Below are positions 26,384 through 35,618 of a DNA stretch of 64,000 nt, in pieces. The notes beneath the pieces are model-generated. The model saw only the letters and a program-made list of their open reading frames with translations. It searched no databases and was not told where the DNA came from. The stretch comes from Porphyridium purpureum (Eukaryota > Rhodophyta > Bangiophyceae > Porphyridiales > Porphyridiaceae): positions 248,001 to 312,000 of the forward strand of contig VRMN01000002.1 in the NCBI GenBank assembly GCA_008690995.1, written 5' to 3'. Within the stretch, counting starts at the first letter, position 1. Each line of letters begins with the position of its first letter. The position numbers and the translations under genes were made by a program.

Positions 26384-27874
26384 ATGTTCAGAGCGCCAGT
26401 GCTTGGAGGGTGGATGCGTCCTGACCCAGTGTTCGCCGTGCCGTATGATCCAGAGCTGGAGTACTTGGATTACTTGAAGGCACAGCGTATTGCGCAATTG
26501 CGTCACGAGGAGCAGTGCCGACAGGAGCAGCAGTGGCGGCGGGAGCAGCAGAGGCGCCAGCAGCAGCAGCAGTGGCGAGAGCACCAGCAGCAGCTGAAGC
26601 GTGCTTACGCTCGAAGCATGGCTGCGCAGACATCGAAGGCGGGTAAGGCGCAGCGAATGGAGCAGCGTATGACCCCGGCGCATGCGGCAGAGCTCGTGTT
26701 TGCCGTGCTCATGGGCAATCATGTGCGTGCGTCGCAAGTTCTGGATCGGCTAGCCAAGCTTCGATCGCTGCAGGATCGTCTCAATGCGCTTAAGACAGAA
26801 TTCGCTCCCAAATTTGATCAAGGCACGGCCACAGAGAAGGACGCGCTTGTCTTTTCGGAAAAATTGATGGCATTGCTCTTGGAGACAGACAGCATCTCGA
26901 GTCTTTTCATCCGCGAACACCGACGCCAGTTTGTCCAGGACATCAATGCATGTCTTGCTCGCGTGGACGAATGGCGTGAATCAACCAGCAAAGGAACAGA
27001 TGCTATGGTGGCTGAAAGCCAAAAAGTGGAAGATGCAAATATGAGCATGTGTTCGGATGCTGACGGGGGCGACGCGCTAAATGCTCAAGGTTTCGATTCT
27101 GAATCAGTTGGACAGACGCAGAGCACGGCAAGCTCCCTAGAGGACATGCTGGCAGAATGGCGTGGCTCTTCTGTGCCCCTGAGGCAGCCCGAGGAAGGGC
27201 ACGAGCAGAAAAGCGTGCCCACGTCTGGTCTCGAGTTCGAATCCCCTTCTCTTGACCAGTCGCTCGCGTTGTGGAAGCAAGCCACAGAGTCTGCGCATCC
27301 CGAGGCCCAAACGCAAGGAAATGAAATTATCGAATCGAACGAGGAGCAGGCTAAACAAGCAGCTGACAAGTCGAACCATGAAATTCCAGTCCAAGAAGCT
27401 GAAGAAGCGTCATCTTCAGAAGAGAGCAACGCACGAGCGGCAAGTGAGGAAGCCAAGCAAGAGCCACTCGAAACGCCTCGCGCAGTGTCTGGCGTGGAAG
27501 CTCGTGAACATTTGATCGCAGCAGCTGGACTTGCGAGTGCAAAAGTAGCGCAATCAGGCAAAACTGCTGAAGACTGCAAGGTCAAACATAAGAGCCCAGA
27601 TGCAGGTGATCGTGAGTCAGAAATAATGCAGGGTAGAGGGGTGCTACATGAGCATCGGCCGCACCCAATTGATGCTTCACGTGTCTCTCACGCGGCCAGG
27701 CCGGCACGATTTTTTCGCGTGGAACCGCAAGAGAAGATCTCGTGCTGCCCCGCAGTTTGGACTGGACGACGCGAAACACAACAGAAAGCGCTTGAAGAGC
27801 AGCAGCGCTTGCTAGAAGAGACGCTTCGCAAGTTTCATACACCCAGTTTGTGCGGCGCACGGATTCTTGTGTAG
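26384..27874 (+). CDS. BAG-domain co-chaperone
   Basis: 496 residues. After a short N-terminus comes a Gln/Arg-rich helix (about 35-72), then a three-helix region at about 100-198 that reads as a BAG domain. Key stretches are VLDRLAKLRSLQDRLNALKTEF, FSEKLMALLLETDSI and IREHRRQFVQDINACLARVDEW, matching the family's closing helices that bind the Hsp70 ATPase and trigger nucleotide release. The remaining 300 residues are acidic and disordered-looking (many Glu, Ser, Ala, Gln), with a basic end (ARPARFFRVEPQEK). No presequence. Divergent from a DnaJ gene, with its own HSE and TATA, so a heat-induced Hsp70 partner is the natural reading. The BAG call is by eye. Confidence 0.75.
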   Translation: MFRAPVLGGWMRPDPVFAVPYDPELEYLDYLKAQRIAQLRHEEQCRQEQQWRREQQRRQQQQQWREHQQQLKRAYARSMAAQTSKAGKAQRMEQRMTPAHAAELVFAVLMGNHVRASQVLDRLAKLRSLQDRLNALKTEFAPKFDQGTATEKDALVFSEKLMALLLETDSISSLFIREHRRQFVQDINACLARVDEWRESTSKGTDAMVAESQKVEDANMSMCSDADGGDALNAQGFDSESVGQTQSTASSLEDMLAEWRGSSVPLRQPEEGHEQKSVPTSGLEFESPSLDQSLALWKQATESAHPEAQTQGNEIIESNEEQAKQAADKSNHEIPVQEAEEASSSEESNARAASEEAKQEPLETPRAVSGVEAREHLIAAAGLASAKVAQSGKTAEDCKVKHKSPDAGDRESEIMQGRGVLHEHRPHPIDASRVSHAARPARFFRVEPQEKISCCPAVWTGRRETQQKALEEQQRLLEETLRKFHTPSLCGARILV

Positions 27875-27975
27875 AGCCGAATCGGTGTGCCATCTTTTCT
27901 AATCCATTTTGCGTCCCAATTAAAGTAATACACTTACACTCTTCTGATTCACGTGTTTTTTTAGCTCTTTCGCGG

Positions 27976-29292
27976 CTACTCCTCGACCTCAATGTAACCG
28001 GCAAGGCGCAGCTTTGCGTAATAATCTTCGTATTCGGTTGGCGTCATCTTTTCCGTGTGCTCCTCTGTAATTTCATCCAGTTTCAACTTTGTTTCTCCGA
28101 CCATGACAAATAATTCTTCTTGCTCGCTCTGCTGCTGTTGCGGTCGGCTGGGTACGTCTAAGCCTGTCGGAATGGATGATGGCACATCCACAAAATTCGC
28201 ATCAAATTCCTCCTCCCCTTCTTCTTCTTCACCTTTGATAGGCGCCACGGCTGCAGCTGTATCTGCTCCTTCGTGTTGCTGCTGTGCTTGCTGGTCCCGA
28301 AGATAGGCCTCGTAGTATGCGCTGCCAGACGTCCCGGCAGCTGCCGCCTCAGCACCACCACTAGGCACCGCTGGGTCTTTTTTGGACAGCATTGTCGCTT
28401 GCACTTCGGCCGGTTTCTGTCCACCTGCCGCCAATCCTTCTTGCTGAAACCATACTGGCTTTTCCGGGATCATTGAGTCCTGGCTCGGCGCTGTCACCTG
28501 GTCGGCATTGGAATCAACCAATTCCACAGCTACCGCGTTCGGGCGGGCACCGTATGTTTCAAACTCAGACACATGGATGTTGACCGAGCGGCCCGTTCCG
28601 TCGACCGTCTCAGGCACGTACTTGCCCCATACCGCTTCGTCTGCACCTTCAAGCGGATGCGCCGGGACATGCACACCGTCACAGGCCTCGAGCAACTCAA
28701 CAAGTGGGCGGAGCTGACTTTCTAGTGTATTCTGCAGCTCCCGCGCGCGCTGCTCCTCACCTTGCGTATCTTCTTCCACGACCGCGCCGCGGCATACGCG
28801 CTTCCGTCCCAGTTGCTTGTCGCACACAAGCATGCCCGTGTTGAAATCGACGAGCCGGTTCACGTCCAGCGCAGTGTACGAGCGTGCGCAGTTCTCGCAC
28901 ACGTATTTTTGGTGCTCAAGTTCGTTCTCAATACGGTGCTTGATGCCAAGGCGCATAAAATGGAAGCGATACCTGACCAGATCAAGAAAGGTTTGGAAGT
29001 CCACAAACCAGAATTGCGATGTGACGGATCTGAACCAGCCCGGTCCCTTTTTCTCCACCACTCGCCTTTGAGTGCGTTTCTCGCAGCGGAGAATCAGCGC
29101 GCGCTTCATTAAATCCAAGATCGCGCGCACGTCCTTGGCCGCGCTTCCGGCAAGCTTCTCCACGATCGTTTCTTCCTTGGCGTAGTTGCGCTCGAACAAA
29201 ATGATGTCTGCTACCACCACATACACATCGCTGTAGAATGCGCGCAGTGCCATGCGCGTAAAGTCGAGCACGACCGTTGGGATTTCAGCCAT
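27976..29292 (-). CDS. TFA1: General transcription factor TFIIE subunit alpha
   Basis: 438 residues. The N-terminal extended winged helix (about 1-125: FYSDVYVVVADIILFERNYAKEE... and GPGWFRSVTSQFWFVDFQTFLDLVRYRF) is the TFIIE-alpha core that recruits TFIIH to the RNA polymerase II preinitiation complex. A zinc-ribbon region follows: YVCENCARSYTALDVNRLVDF with Cys 132 and 135, then Cys 157 and 167, a wider second pair than the usual CxxC. A middle acidic region and a conserved-looking end (EEFDANFVDVP; VMVGETKLKLDEITEEHTEKMTPTEYEDYY) match the acidic tail that contacts TFIIH. The second zinc knuckle is the only oddity. Confidence 0.9.
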   Translation of the reverse strand: MAEIPTVVLDFTRMALRAFYSDVYVVVADIILFERNYAKEETIVEKLAGSAAKDVRAILDLMKRALILRCEKRTQRRVVEKKGPGWFRSVTSQFWFVDFQTFLDLVRYRFHFMRLGIKHRIENELEHQKYVCENCARSYTALDVNRLVDFNTGMLVCDKQLGRKRVCRGAVVEEDTQGEEQRARELQNTLESQLRPLVELLEACDGVHVPAHPLEGADEAVWGKYVPETVDGTGRSVNIHVSEFETYGARPNAVAVELVDSNADQVTAPSQDSMIPEKPVWFQQEGLAAGGQKPAEVQATMLSKKDPAVPSGGAEAAAAGTSGSAYYEAYLRDQQAQQQHEGADTAAAVAPIKGEEEEGEEEFDANFVDVPSSIPTGLDVPSRPQQQQSEQEELFVMVGETKLKLDEITEEHTEKMTPTEYEDYYAKLRLAGYIEVEE

Positions 29293-29501
29293 AGCGCTTG
29301 CTTGCCCGTTTTCGCCAAAGTTTCCTGGGCGCTACGTTCTTGCACGAACATACGCGCCTTGTCGCGCGTCTTCGCTTTCTTGTGTGAGGAAGTTCGACAA
29401 TAAATTTTAGTTTTCGCTTTGGAGATATCACATATAGGCAGAGACACTGACGCGATGGTGGGACCCGAACAGTCACACTCTAACCCATCGTGGCAGCTTC
29501 G

Positions 29502-30704
29502 TTAGAACAAGTCCATGATCGCGCTCAAGTATGCCTTGTAGAGTTGCATGAAGCGTGCGCAAAAGGCCTCCAAGTGAAGGATCGGCTTGGAGCCCTTCTG
29601 CATGCGATGCTCGTACATTGCGGCGTGCGCGACCAGTTGCGGCGCGAGCTCCTGGTCGACCTGACGCAGAAGGTTGGCTACGATGGCATGGAATATGATG
29701 TCTGCTGGAATCGCGTGGGTCAGCAGATCGTACAGCTTTTGACGCACGGTCAGCAGGGTGCGTGGCGCCTGCTGAACTAGCATCAGGTCCGAGATGGACG
29801 CGCACGCAAGCTCCCAGTCTGCCTTGGTCACTTGCTGCTCTGCGCTGAACGGGTAGTTTTGGCTCTTGCTGGCCTCCAACTGCAGGAGCGCACGGCGCAT
29901 GTTGCGCCCACTGCTCGCCACGACTTTGGCGCCAAATGAGTCTGTCACAATGAATCCTTCCTTGTTGGCCACGTGCCGTAGCACCTGAACCAGCTCGGTA
30001 TCCGACGGCAGGGGCACGCGCACGCCCAGGCAGCGGCTGCGCAGCGGCTCGATCACCTTGGACGCACTTGTCGCCAGCATGATGATGCGGCACGTGCGCG
30101 CATACTTTTCCATGGTCCGACGCAACGCCTGCTGTGCGAGGCGCGACATGCGGTCGACATCGTGCAACACGAGCACTTTAAACGCCGGCTTGTGTGCTGC
30201 AGAATTGTTGCTGGTGTTGGCACCAGCGGCGGCCGCGCCTTGCGGTTCCGGTCCCGCCGCGTTCTGCTCCTTCTTCTTGGTGGTCTGGAAGGCGTCCAGC
30301 GGCACGCTCGATGCGATTTCCTTGATCATTTCCTGCACCACGAGCCTGTCCTTGATGCCGACGTCCGATGGATTCATCTCGACGTGATGGTTGGACATGA
30401 CCAAGGTCATTTCGACCTCCTTTGGCGGGTCACCCAGCTTGAACACGCGGTGCTGGACGCGCAGCTTTTCCGCCGATGCGCCAAACAGCTCGTGCAAGAC
30501 GCCCATCACGCGCGTGCGCTTGCCCGCGCCGGGCGGGCCGTAGAAAAACAGGTGCGGGACATCGCCCTGGCGCACCAAATTCAGCAGGCGCACGTTCAGC
30601 GCCTTGTGCACCTCGAGCTTGGCCAGGTTTGTGGAGCGGTGCTTGTCCACCCACATCAGCCCGCTCCGCTTATGCTCCTGCTCCATCTTGCCCACGCCCG
30701 TCAT
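29502..30704 (-). CDS. RFC5: Replication factor C small subunit (yeast Rfc5 / human RFC3 type)
   Basis: 400-residue AAA+ clamp-loader subunit that helps load PCNA at primer ends. Walker A reads GPPGAGKRT (56-64) and is followed by RVMGVLHELFG. The Rfc5/RFC3-specific stretch HHVEMNPSDVGIKDRLVVQEMIKEIA is present; KVLVLHDVDRMSRLAQQALRRTMEKYARTCRII holds a Walker B variant and the clamp-loader ALRRTMEKY motif. SRCLGVRVPLPSD is the arginine-finger SRC motif. The C-terminal collar helices end MQLYKAYLSAIMDLF. The ATG at 30704 follows a CCA repeat; the frame's upstream extension is a Trp run translated from that repeat and is not coding. Confidence 0.93.
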   Translation of the reverse strand: MTGVGKMEQEHKRSGLMWVDKHRSTNLAKLEVHKALNVRLLNLVRQGDVPHLFFYGPPGAGKRTRVMGVLHELFGASAEKLRVQHRVFKLGDPPKEVEMTLVMSNHHVEMNPSDVGIKDRLVVQEMIKEIASSVPLDAFQTTKKKEQNAAGPEPQGAAAAGANTSNNSAAHKPAFKVLVLHDVDRMSRLAQQALRRTMEKYARTCRIIMLATSASKVIEPLRSRCLGVRVPLPSDTELVQVLRHVANKEGFIVTDSFGAKVVASSGRNMRRALLQLEASKSQNYPFSAEQQVTKADWELACASISDLMLVQQAPRTLLTVRQKLYDLLTHAIPADIIFHAIVANLLRQVDQELAPQLVAHAAMYEHRMQKGSKPILHLEAFCARFMQLYKAYLSAIMDLF

Positions 30705-30733
30705 CCACCACCACCACCACCACCACCACCACC
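30705..30733. repeat. (CCA)n microsatellite in the RFC leader
   Basis: About nine CCA/TGG units directly before the RFC start codon. Confidence 0.9.
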
Positions 30734-32241
30734 ATCCCGTCTCCTCCTCTCCCTCTCCCTCTCCCTCTCTCGCGCGCCGCCTCTTGCTCCTTTCCCGCCA
30801 AAAAATTAAAATAAACAATTCACTGAACACCCGCCCAGCCCTAGTCACTGTACACAGGGTTGTCGCCTTTCCATCTCCCAGCCCAGCTGGACAAAGCTTT
30901 CATTCAGCGTCAGGATCAATGAGGACCACCACTCGCGCTCTCGTCATGCTCAGCAGCCTCATCGCGACGACGTGAGCCAGCGCAGCCAGACGGGGAAAAA
31001 AGCGATCCGGTTCTCACGCCCACGGTGAACGAAGACCGCGTCCCGCTGACGCACGCCATTTGCGTGCCGACACCCACTGCGGCCGCACGCTCGGCGCGCC
31101 AGCCGCGCCACCTCCATGCGCAGCTGACATTCCCACCACCGCGCCGTTCTACTTTCTCCAGCCGCGTGCGCCGCGGCGCGCCAAGCCCAATCGCGCAGTT
31201 CCTTCAAGCCGTTGGCGCAGCAACTTCTGCCCCGTTCACACGTCACCCAATCTGCCGCGCGGTGGTGCACTGTACACTACTAAATTAAACACAATATACT
31301 GTACCCCTCTGATCCTCAACCACTGTACACACCCGTGCATATTCACTGTACCTCTCTGTCAGCGTGTTTTTGTGTTTTTGTGTTTTTGGTGTTTTTGGTC
31401 TTTTTGCCCCAGTGGCTCTCTCACGGGTGAGCGAGTGGGAATGAATCCACTCACTCTCCGCATCACGCCCGATTCAATAGCACATCGACGCGAGGTGACC
31501 ATCAATCGATGCCGCAGTTCACACACAACCCGCCAACACTCGTCTCCGTTCGCGCGGTCTCTGTGTCTCTGTGTCTCTTTCTCTCTTTATTCCTCTCTAC
31601 ATTCCTCTCGTTATTCCTCATTACGCGTCGCTCGCAGAAGTTCCTCTTTCTGGATTCCTTTCCTTCTTCATCGTTCGGTCGGTCTAGGTCTCTGTTGTGC
31701 CGTGCGTTCGTGCGTTCTTTCTCGCTGACTCGCGTTACCGCCTCACTTGGCCTCGCGGCGCTCTTTGTTTCTGTGTCGCGTCCAGCTCGCGCACGTGCTC
31801 TCCCTTTGTCTTTCTGTGTGTCCAAGTTCCGGTCACAAGACAACACCCGTTTGGATACCACGCCGCGCGCTGTCTGATATGCCACCATCATCGATTCCAA
31901 ACGTGTTTCTCGAAACGCATACGCAAAGCAAACACACACGCAGACACGAGAGGTGTGTGATGTGAATGCGCGTGGATTGTGGCGATTTGCGCCAACACGC
32001 AGTCGGCCGGTCACTCGTGCGCTCGTGCGATCGTGTGATCAATAAAGGTGGCGCACGCGCTCAGCTGCGACACACTGCATCGCGACAGGAACTCATCTGC
32101 GCGCCGCTTCACCTGGACGCTACTGGCCGAGCGTAGGAATTGCAGACGACGTGCGGAAGCGCCTGGGACGTATTAAAGGCGCCGTGTGCTGCAATTCAGG
32201 GTCCTGTGCAGGTGTCGTGGTGCGACGCAGGCAACGAGGGA
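30734..32241. other. 1.5-kb divergent region, no confirmed gene
   Basis: Holds a CACTGAACA word at about 30823 and actgtac at 30847, 31269, 31298, 31322 and 31345 (all GTACAGT on the RFC sense strand). There is also a TGTTTTT-rich stretch at 31365-31405 and a long pyrimidine tract at 31555-31690. Frames are open on both strands but are low complexity. An ATG at 30919 opens MRTTTRALVMLSSLIATT and stops beside a donor-like gtgagc; it might be a first exon. tattaaag at 32168 is a TATA candidate for the next gene. Confidence 0.5.
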
Positions 32242-33063
32242 ATGGTCGAGACCGTCAACCCAAGAATGGACTCGCACCGCCGCTCGCAAAAGGGCGTGTT
32301 CATGAAGTTCTCCAGTAAGGCGAGCGCGGGCAGTAGTTGCGACTCCAAGCTAACGCCGCACTCGAGTGGGGGCGCGTTCGAGTTAAATGGCCGCGTCATG
32401 ACGGACAAGTCGGAGAATAGCTCCCTGACCTCGCCGCATATGAGCAGAGAGCAGTCCAGCGTGACAGACAAGTCCTCGTCGTTCAGCAGAAGCAGGTCCC
32501 TCACCGTGCGCTTTTCGCGAGATAATTCGGCAAATGCCATCGTCGCACCAGACATACACAGACTGCCGGTAGACGTGTGCCACAACCCCTCGGTGCGTGT
32601 CGTCATCAAGCCGCGCGCAAGTAACTCGAAGAAGCGCGAGCTGACTTACTCTGTCATGAAGCTCAAGCGCGATGACGAGACGTGGCGCGAGTTGCTTGAC
32701 GAGGTCGAATACCAGGCCCTGCGAAAGGGCAACTACGAGGCGCCCTTTAAACATCTTCCGGCGCTCAAGGGCCCCACTGCCAACGTCATACTGTTTTGCC
32801 GCGCGTGCGACGCGCCGTTGTTTGAAGGTAAGGATCTCGTGGATATGAGCGAAGGGTACCCCAAGCTGCGACGCAGCATGGTAGGCATTCTCGGGAATGT
32901 GCTGGGGGAGTACCGCGGCATGCCTCGCGCCGAGGTTCACTGCAAGGGCTGTGACTCGTTTGTTGGCTCCATTGAGAACGATTTTGTGACTGGATCGGCT
33001 GTGGCGCTGGTGCGCCGTGTGCTGTCTGCAGAAGGCTACGCCGCGGTCGTCCCAACGTTGTGA
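32242..33063 (+). CDS. MsrB-like (SelR-fold) protein lacking the catalytic cysteine
   Basis: 273 residues. The N-terminal 130 are Ser-rich, basic and disordered-looking. The C-terminal half aligns with methionine sulfoxide reductase B: EVEYQALRKGNYEAPF, ILFCRACDAPLFEGKD, GYPKLRRSM (in place of GWPSF) and MPRAEVHCKGCDSFVGSIEND. Both CxxC zinc pairs are kept, but LGHVF has become VGSIE and the closing RYCINS with the catalytic Cys is missing; the end reads VTGSAVALVRRVLSAEGY. So the fold may remain while the reductase chemistry should not. It could serve as a zinc-stabilised binding domain, possibly in the cereblon/Yippee-like group. The first ATG in frame is 32242, about 70 bp after a tattaaag word. 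Confidence 0.6.
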   Translation: MVETVNPRMDSHRRSQKGVFMKFSSKASAGSSCDSKLTPHSSGGAFELNGRVMTDKSENSSLTSPHMSREQSSVTDKSSSFSRSRSLTVRFSRDNSANAIVAPDIHRLPVDVCHNPSVRVVIKPRASNSKKRELTYSVMKLKRDDETWRELLDEVEYQALRKGNYEAPFKHLPALKGPTANVILFCRACDAPLFEGKDLVDMSEGYPKLRRSMVGILGNVLGEYRGMPRAEVHCKGCDSFVGSIENDFVTGSAVALVRRVLSAEGYAAVVPTL

Positions 33064-33374
33064 TGATCGTCTCGAACAATTTGCCTGTTGAATAGATGAA
33101 TATGAAGACGGATGCTTCCATTATCGGTGTTGAAATAAAAAGAAAACAAAATGTCGGAGCACGTTCATGTCTACTCTTTCGTTTGCGCGAAGTGTGACCC
33201 GCTGCGACGTGCCTCCGGCAGTGCGCAAAGGCCGTCTCTCCATTCATCTACCGTATCCATTCAATCTCCACGCGCGGATCGACGCCGGCCACTTGCTTCC
33301 AATGAACCGGATTTTTCCAAAATGCAGCAAAAGTGCGTGACATGTTCCGAAGAGAACTTGGAGTGGAATGACAG
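33064..33374. other. Short intergenic region
   Basis: Contains aataaa at about 33134, a polyadenylation candidate for the MsrB-like gene, then the promoter of the GIY-YIG gene. No other gene was seen. Confidence 0.5.
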
Positions 33375-34556
33375 ATGGATTCGCGGCGTATGGAGACATT
33401 CATTCCGAGCGCGCAGCCTCTGGTGGCGCTGCGGAGGGAGCGGGCGCGAGTGCCATTCACGCGGAACGCAAACTTCCGGCCAAGGGCGGCGAGGGTGCGC
33501 ACGTCGCGCCCGGCGGGCGCGGCGGCGTTGTTACGACCTCGCATGTCGCTTGATGATGCAGACAACAGGCAGCCGGGTGGTTCACCTGCGCCTGACGACG
33601 TAGACATTGCGTCGCTCCCGCTGCGGCCATTTCGGGAAGTGTACGAGGACGCGGAGAACCTCGGCAAGTTTGACCGCACTGGCGCGTACGCTATCTTTGA
33701 CGCTCGGCGCTCAATGCAGTACCTCGGGTACTCGAAGAATGTGCGGAGAAAGCTGCTGATGCACGCGAGCGTTCAGCGCGGCGCGTGTCAGTACTTCAAA
33801 ATGTACACGCCGCCCTCGGCGGATGCCTCGGGGCCAGACGAGCTCGAGCGCGTGCTCAAGTCATGGGTGCTCCAGAATGGGCGCCTCCCGCCAGGCAATG
33901 GCCCAGACCGTTTATTGTGGGAAGTTCCGCTCGCGCGCTCGAGCTTGGATGAGCAGGAGCGCCAGGAGCGTGTGCGCGAACGTGCAATTGTGCCCACGCG
34001 CCGCACTCGCGAGCGAACGGAACGCGCACGATCGTCGTACCGTGGCGATGAGGACGACGACTTGGATTTGGATGAGGCACTAGACCAAATGGGCCGCATG
34101 GCGAAAAAAGTCGCTGCGCGCACGTTCCGGGTTCTACAAAGCGGGACGAAAAGGGCCGCACAGATGTACGACGAATTGCGGGCCGAGTACGTCGAGGAGA
34201 CCGAGCAGGATCGCCGCGGGCAGTCCGTCGTCATTGACCCGCTCGACCCGTTTGCACCGGCGGCATCAGAGGCGAGGCGCAAGCAGCAGCCTTCTAGCGC
34301 TCAATCGCGCCGTACCAGAAGTGCTGAGCGTCAGCAGCGTGCGGATGCGTCTGCTTCCTCGGACAGAAGAGCCAGGGTACCTGGGTACGGAGACGGTGAC
34401 GATGACGACTACTCTTTGATGAATGACTGGACCCGCATCACGCAGCAAGAATGGTTTCCGGTGGCGGCGTTGTTCGGCTTTGTGACCTTGATGGCGCTTT
34501 TGAGCCTGGGTGACCCGGGCGTCAGTCAAGTGGGTCAGAAGACTCTAGGTATGTGA
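33375..34556 (+). CDS. GIY-YIG-like domain protein with C-terminal membrane anchor, organellar
   Basis: 393 residues. The N-terminal 60 are Arg/Ala/Pro-rich with few acids (RRERARVPFTRNANFRPRAA), as in a plastid transit peptide. Residues about 80-190 resemble the GIY-YIG nuclease fold seen in plant chloroplast proteins: LGKFDRTGAYAIFDARRSMQYLGYSKNVRRKL (GIY as AYA, YIG as YLG, an Arg close by) and DELERVLKSWVLQNG with a possible metal-binding Glu. A long Arg/Glu/Asp-rich helical region follows, then one membrane helix WFPVAALFGFVTLMALLSLG near the end. A membrane-tied nuclease-like protein of thylakoid or envelope is inferred; nuclease activity is uncertain because the first motif is weak. 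Confidence 0.65.
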   Translation: MDSRRMETFIPSAQPLVALRRERARVPFTRNANFRPRAARVRTSRPAGAAALLRPRMSLDDADNRQPGGSPAPDDVDIASLPLRPFREVYEDAENLGKFDRTGAYAIFDARRSMQYLGYSKNVRRKLLMHASVQRGACQYFKMYTPPSADASGPDELERVLKSWVLQNGRLPPGNGPDRLLWEVPLARSSLDEQERQERVRERAIVPTRRTRERTERARSSYRGDEDDDLDLDEALDQMGRMAKKVAARTFRVLQSGTKRAAQMYDELRAEYVEETEQDRRGQSVVIDPLDPFAPAASEARRKQQPSSAQSRRTRSAERQQRADASASSDRRARVPGYGDGDDDDYSLMNDWTRITQQEWFPVAALFGFVTLMALLSLGDPGVSQVGQKTLGM

Positions 34557-34639
34557 TCCGGGGCGGTAGACTGTCCGATTGACAGACAAAAGCTGGTTTC
34601 TGGCGTCATGCGTTTGTTAGTTTTGCTTGATAATATACT

Positions 34640-35377
34640 TTACGCGTCATCGTCGTTAATATCGCGGCCGTCGTCATCATCGTCATCATCATCATCATAA
34701 TCCTCGTCGGGCACGTGCGTTAGATGCGCGCCGTGCGTCGCGCCTATGCTGCCAACATAGTATGGCGTACCGGCAGGATCCACCCCATGTACCGCGTCAG
34801 CATGTAGTATTGTGGGCAGTTGTAAATGAGACGGCAAGGCGACGCTTCCCGTTCTTCCTTCCGTGCTTTCTCGGCTTTTCTTGACAGAGTCTTTATCCGT
34901 GTCCGCCTTGCGCGGTCGACCTCGTTTCCTCTTGCTGGCGTCCGCAGCAGCGTCGTTATTGCCTGATTCTGGAGAGGCAAGAGGCGCTTGCTTGCGGGAC
35001 TTGAGCGATTTCGAGCCCTCCTCTCGCCTTTGCAGTACCGAGGACGACCCGGAACTGGCGCTCAGCAGCCGCAGTGATGCTGCCACGCCAGGGTCCACGC
35101 CGCCCACGTCCGGCACTTGCGCCACGCCGGCCCGCAAAAAATCAAATGCCTTGACATGGCCTACAGCAAACTTCAGATGCGACGCGGTGATGGTGCGCGT
35201 GTTCTTTGCGTGCGCCACATTGGCCGCGTTACGAATCAGGTCGTCCAGCAGCAACTCGAGCGCTTTGGCCACCAAGAACGGCGCATCCGCGCCAATCTTG
35301 CCAACATCTTCGTCCGCCTGCATCATCTTCTTAATGCGCGCCGTCGGGAACGCAGTCCCGGTCCTCCGCTTGGGCAT
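34640..35377 (-). CDS. NC2-alpha/DRAP1 histone-fold transcription regulator
   Basis: 245 residues. The N-terminal histone fold (about 10-85) matches NC2-alpha/DRAP1: TAFPTARIKKMMQADEDVGKIG, PFLVAKALELLLDDLIRNA, KNTRTITASHLKFAVGHV, then FDFLRAGVAQVPDVGG. With NC2-beta it binds TBP-DNA and limits or redirects RNA polymerase II transcription. The rest is low complexity: a basic KRKRGRPRKADTDK (AT-hook and nuclear-localisation-like) and a run of nine Asp near the C-terminus. The ATG at 35377 gives MPKRRTGTAFPTARIKK, as in the family; the open frame above it has no ATG. CHRAC/NF-YC relatives are the alternative, less likely given QVPDVGG. Confidence 0.88.
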   Translation of the reverse strand: MPKRRTGTAFPTARIKKMMQADEDVGKIGADAPFLVAKALELLLDDLIRNAANVAHAKNTRTITASHLKFAVGHVKAFDFLRAGVAQVPDVGGVDPGVAASLRLLSASSGSSSVLQRREEGSKSLKSRKQAPLASPESGNNDAAADASKRKRGRPRKADTDKDSVKKSRESTEGRTGSVALPSHLQLPTILHADAVHGVDPAGTPYYVGSIGATHGAHLTHVPDEDYDDDDDDDDDGRDINDDDA

Positions 35378-35618
35378 CGCGATCCCCCTCAAGCAGAAAC
35401 ACAATCACAAAGACAACGTTTCTCTTCTTCGCCCCCTCGCACATTCGAGCACTGCCGCCTAGCGTCGATCAGTCACGTTCATTCGGTTTATCGACTCATT
35501 GTTCCCCTCGTCAGTGAAAGGAACTGATAAACCGGATTCTGAAGTTGCTCGGTGCAGCGTCGGCGCGAGCTGTTTCCCGGTGGCCGCGCGCGTCACGCCG
35601 CAAGAACGTGGTCGGCAG
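35378..35618. promoter_or_regulatory. Divergent NC2-alpha / RluA promoter region
   Basis: 241 bp between divergent ATGs. No TATA box or HSE; one AAACCGGATT word at about 35530. Confidence 0.35.

Noticed and set aside
29440-29500. tRNA-like fragment (gttcgggtccc on the minus strand)
   Set aside because: The putative T-arm does not pair and no acceptor or anticodon stem could be folded; not a tRNA.
31060-32014. Frames on both strands in the gap before the MsrB-like gene
   Set aside because: They run through pyrimidine tracts and simple sequence, giving Ser/Leu/Phe- or Arg/Glu-rich low complexity without a domain.
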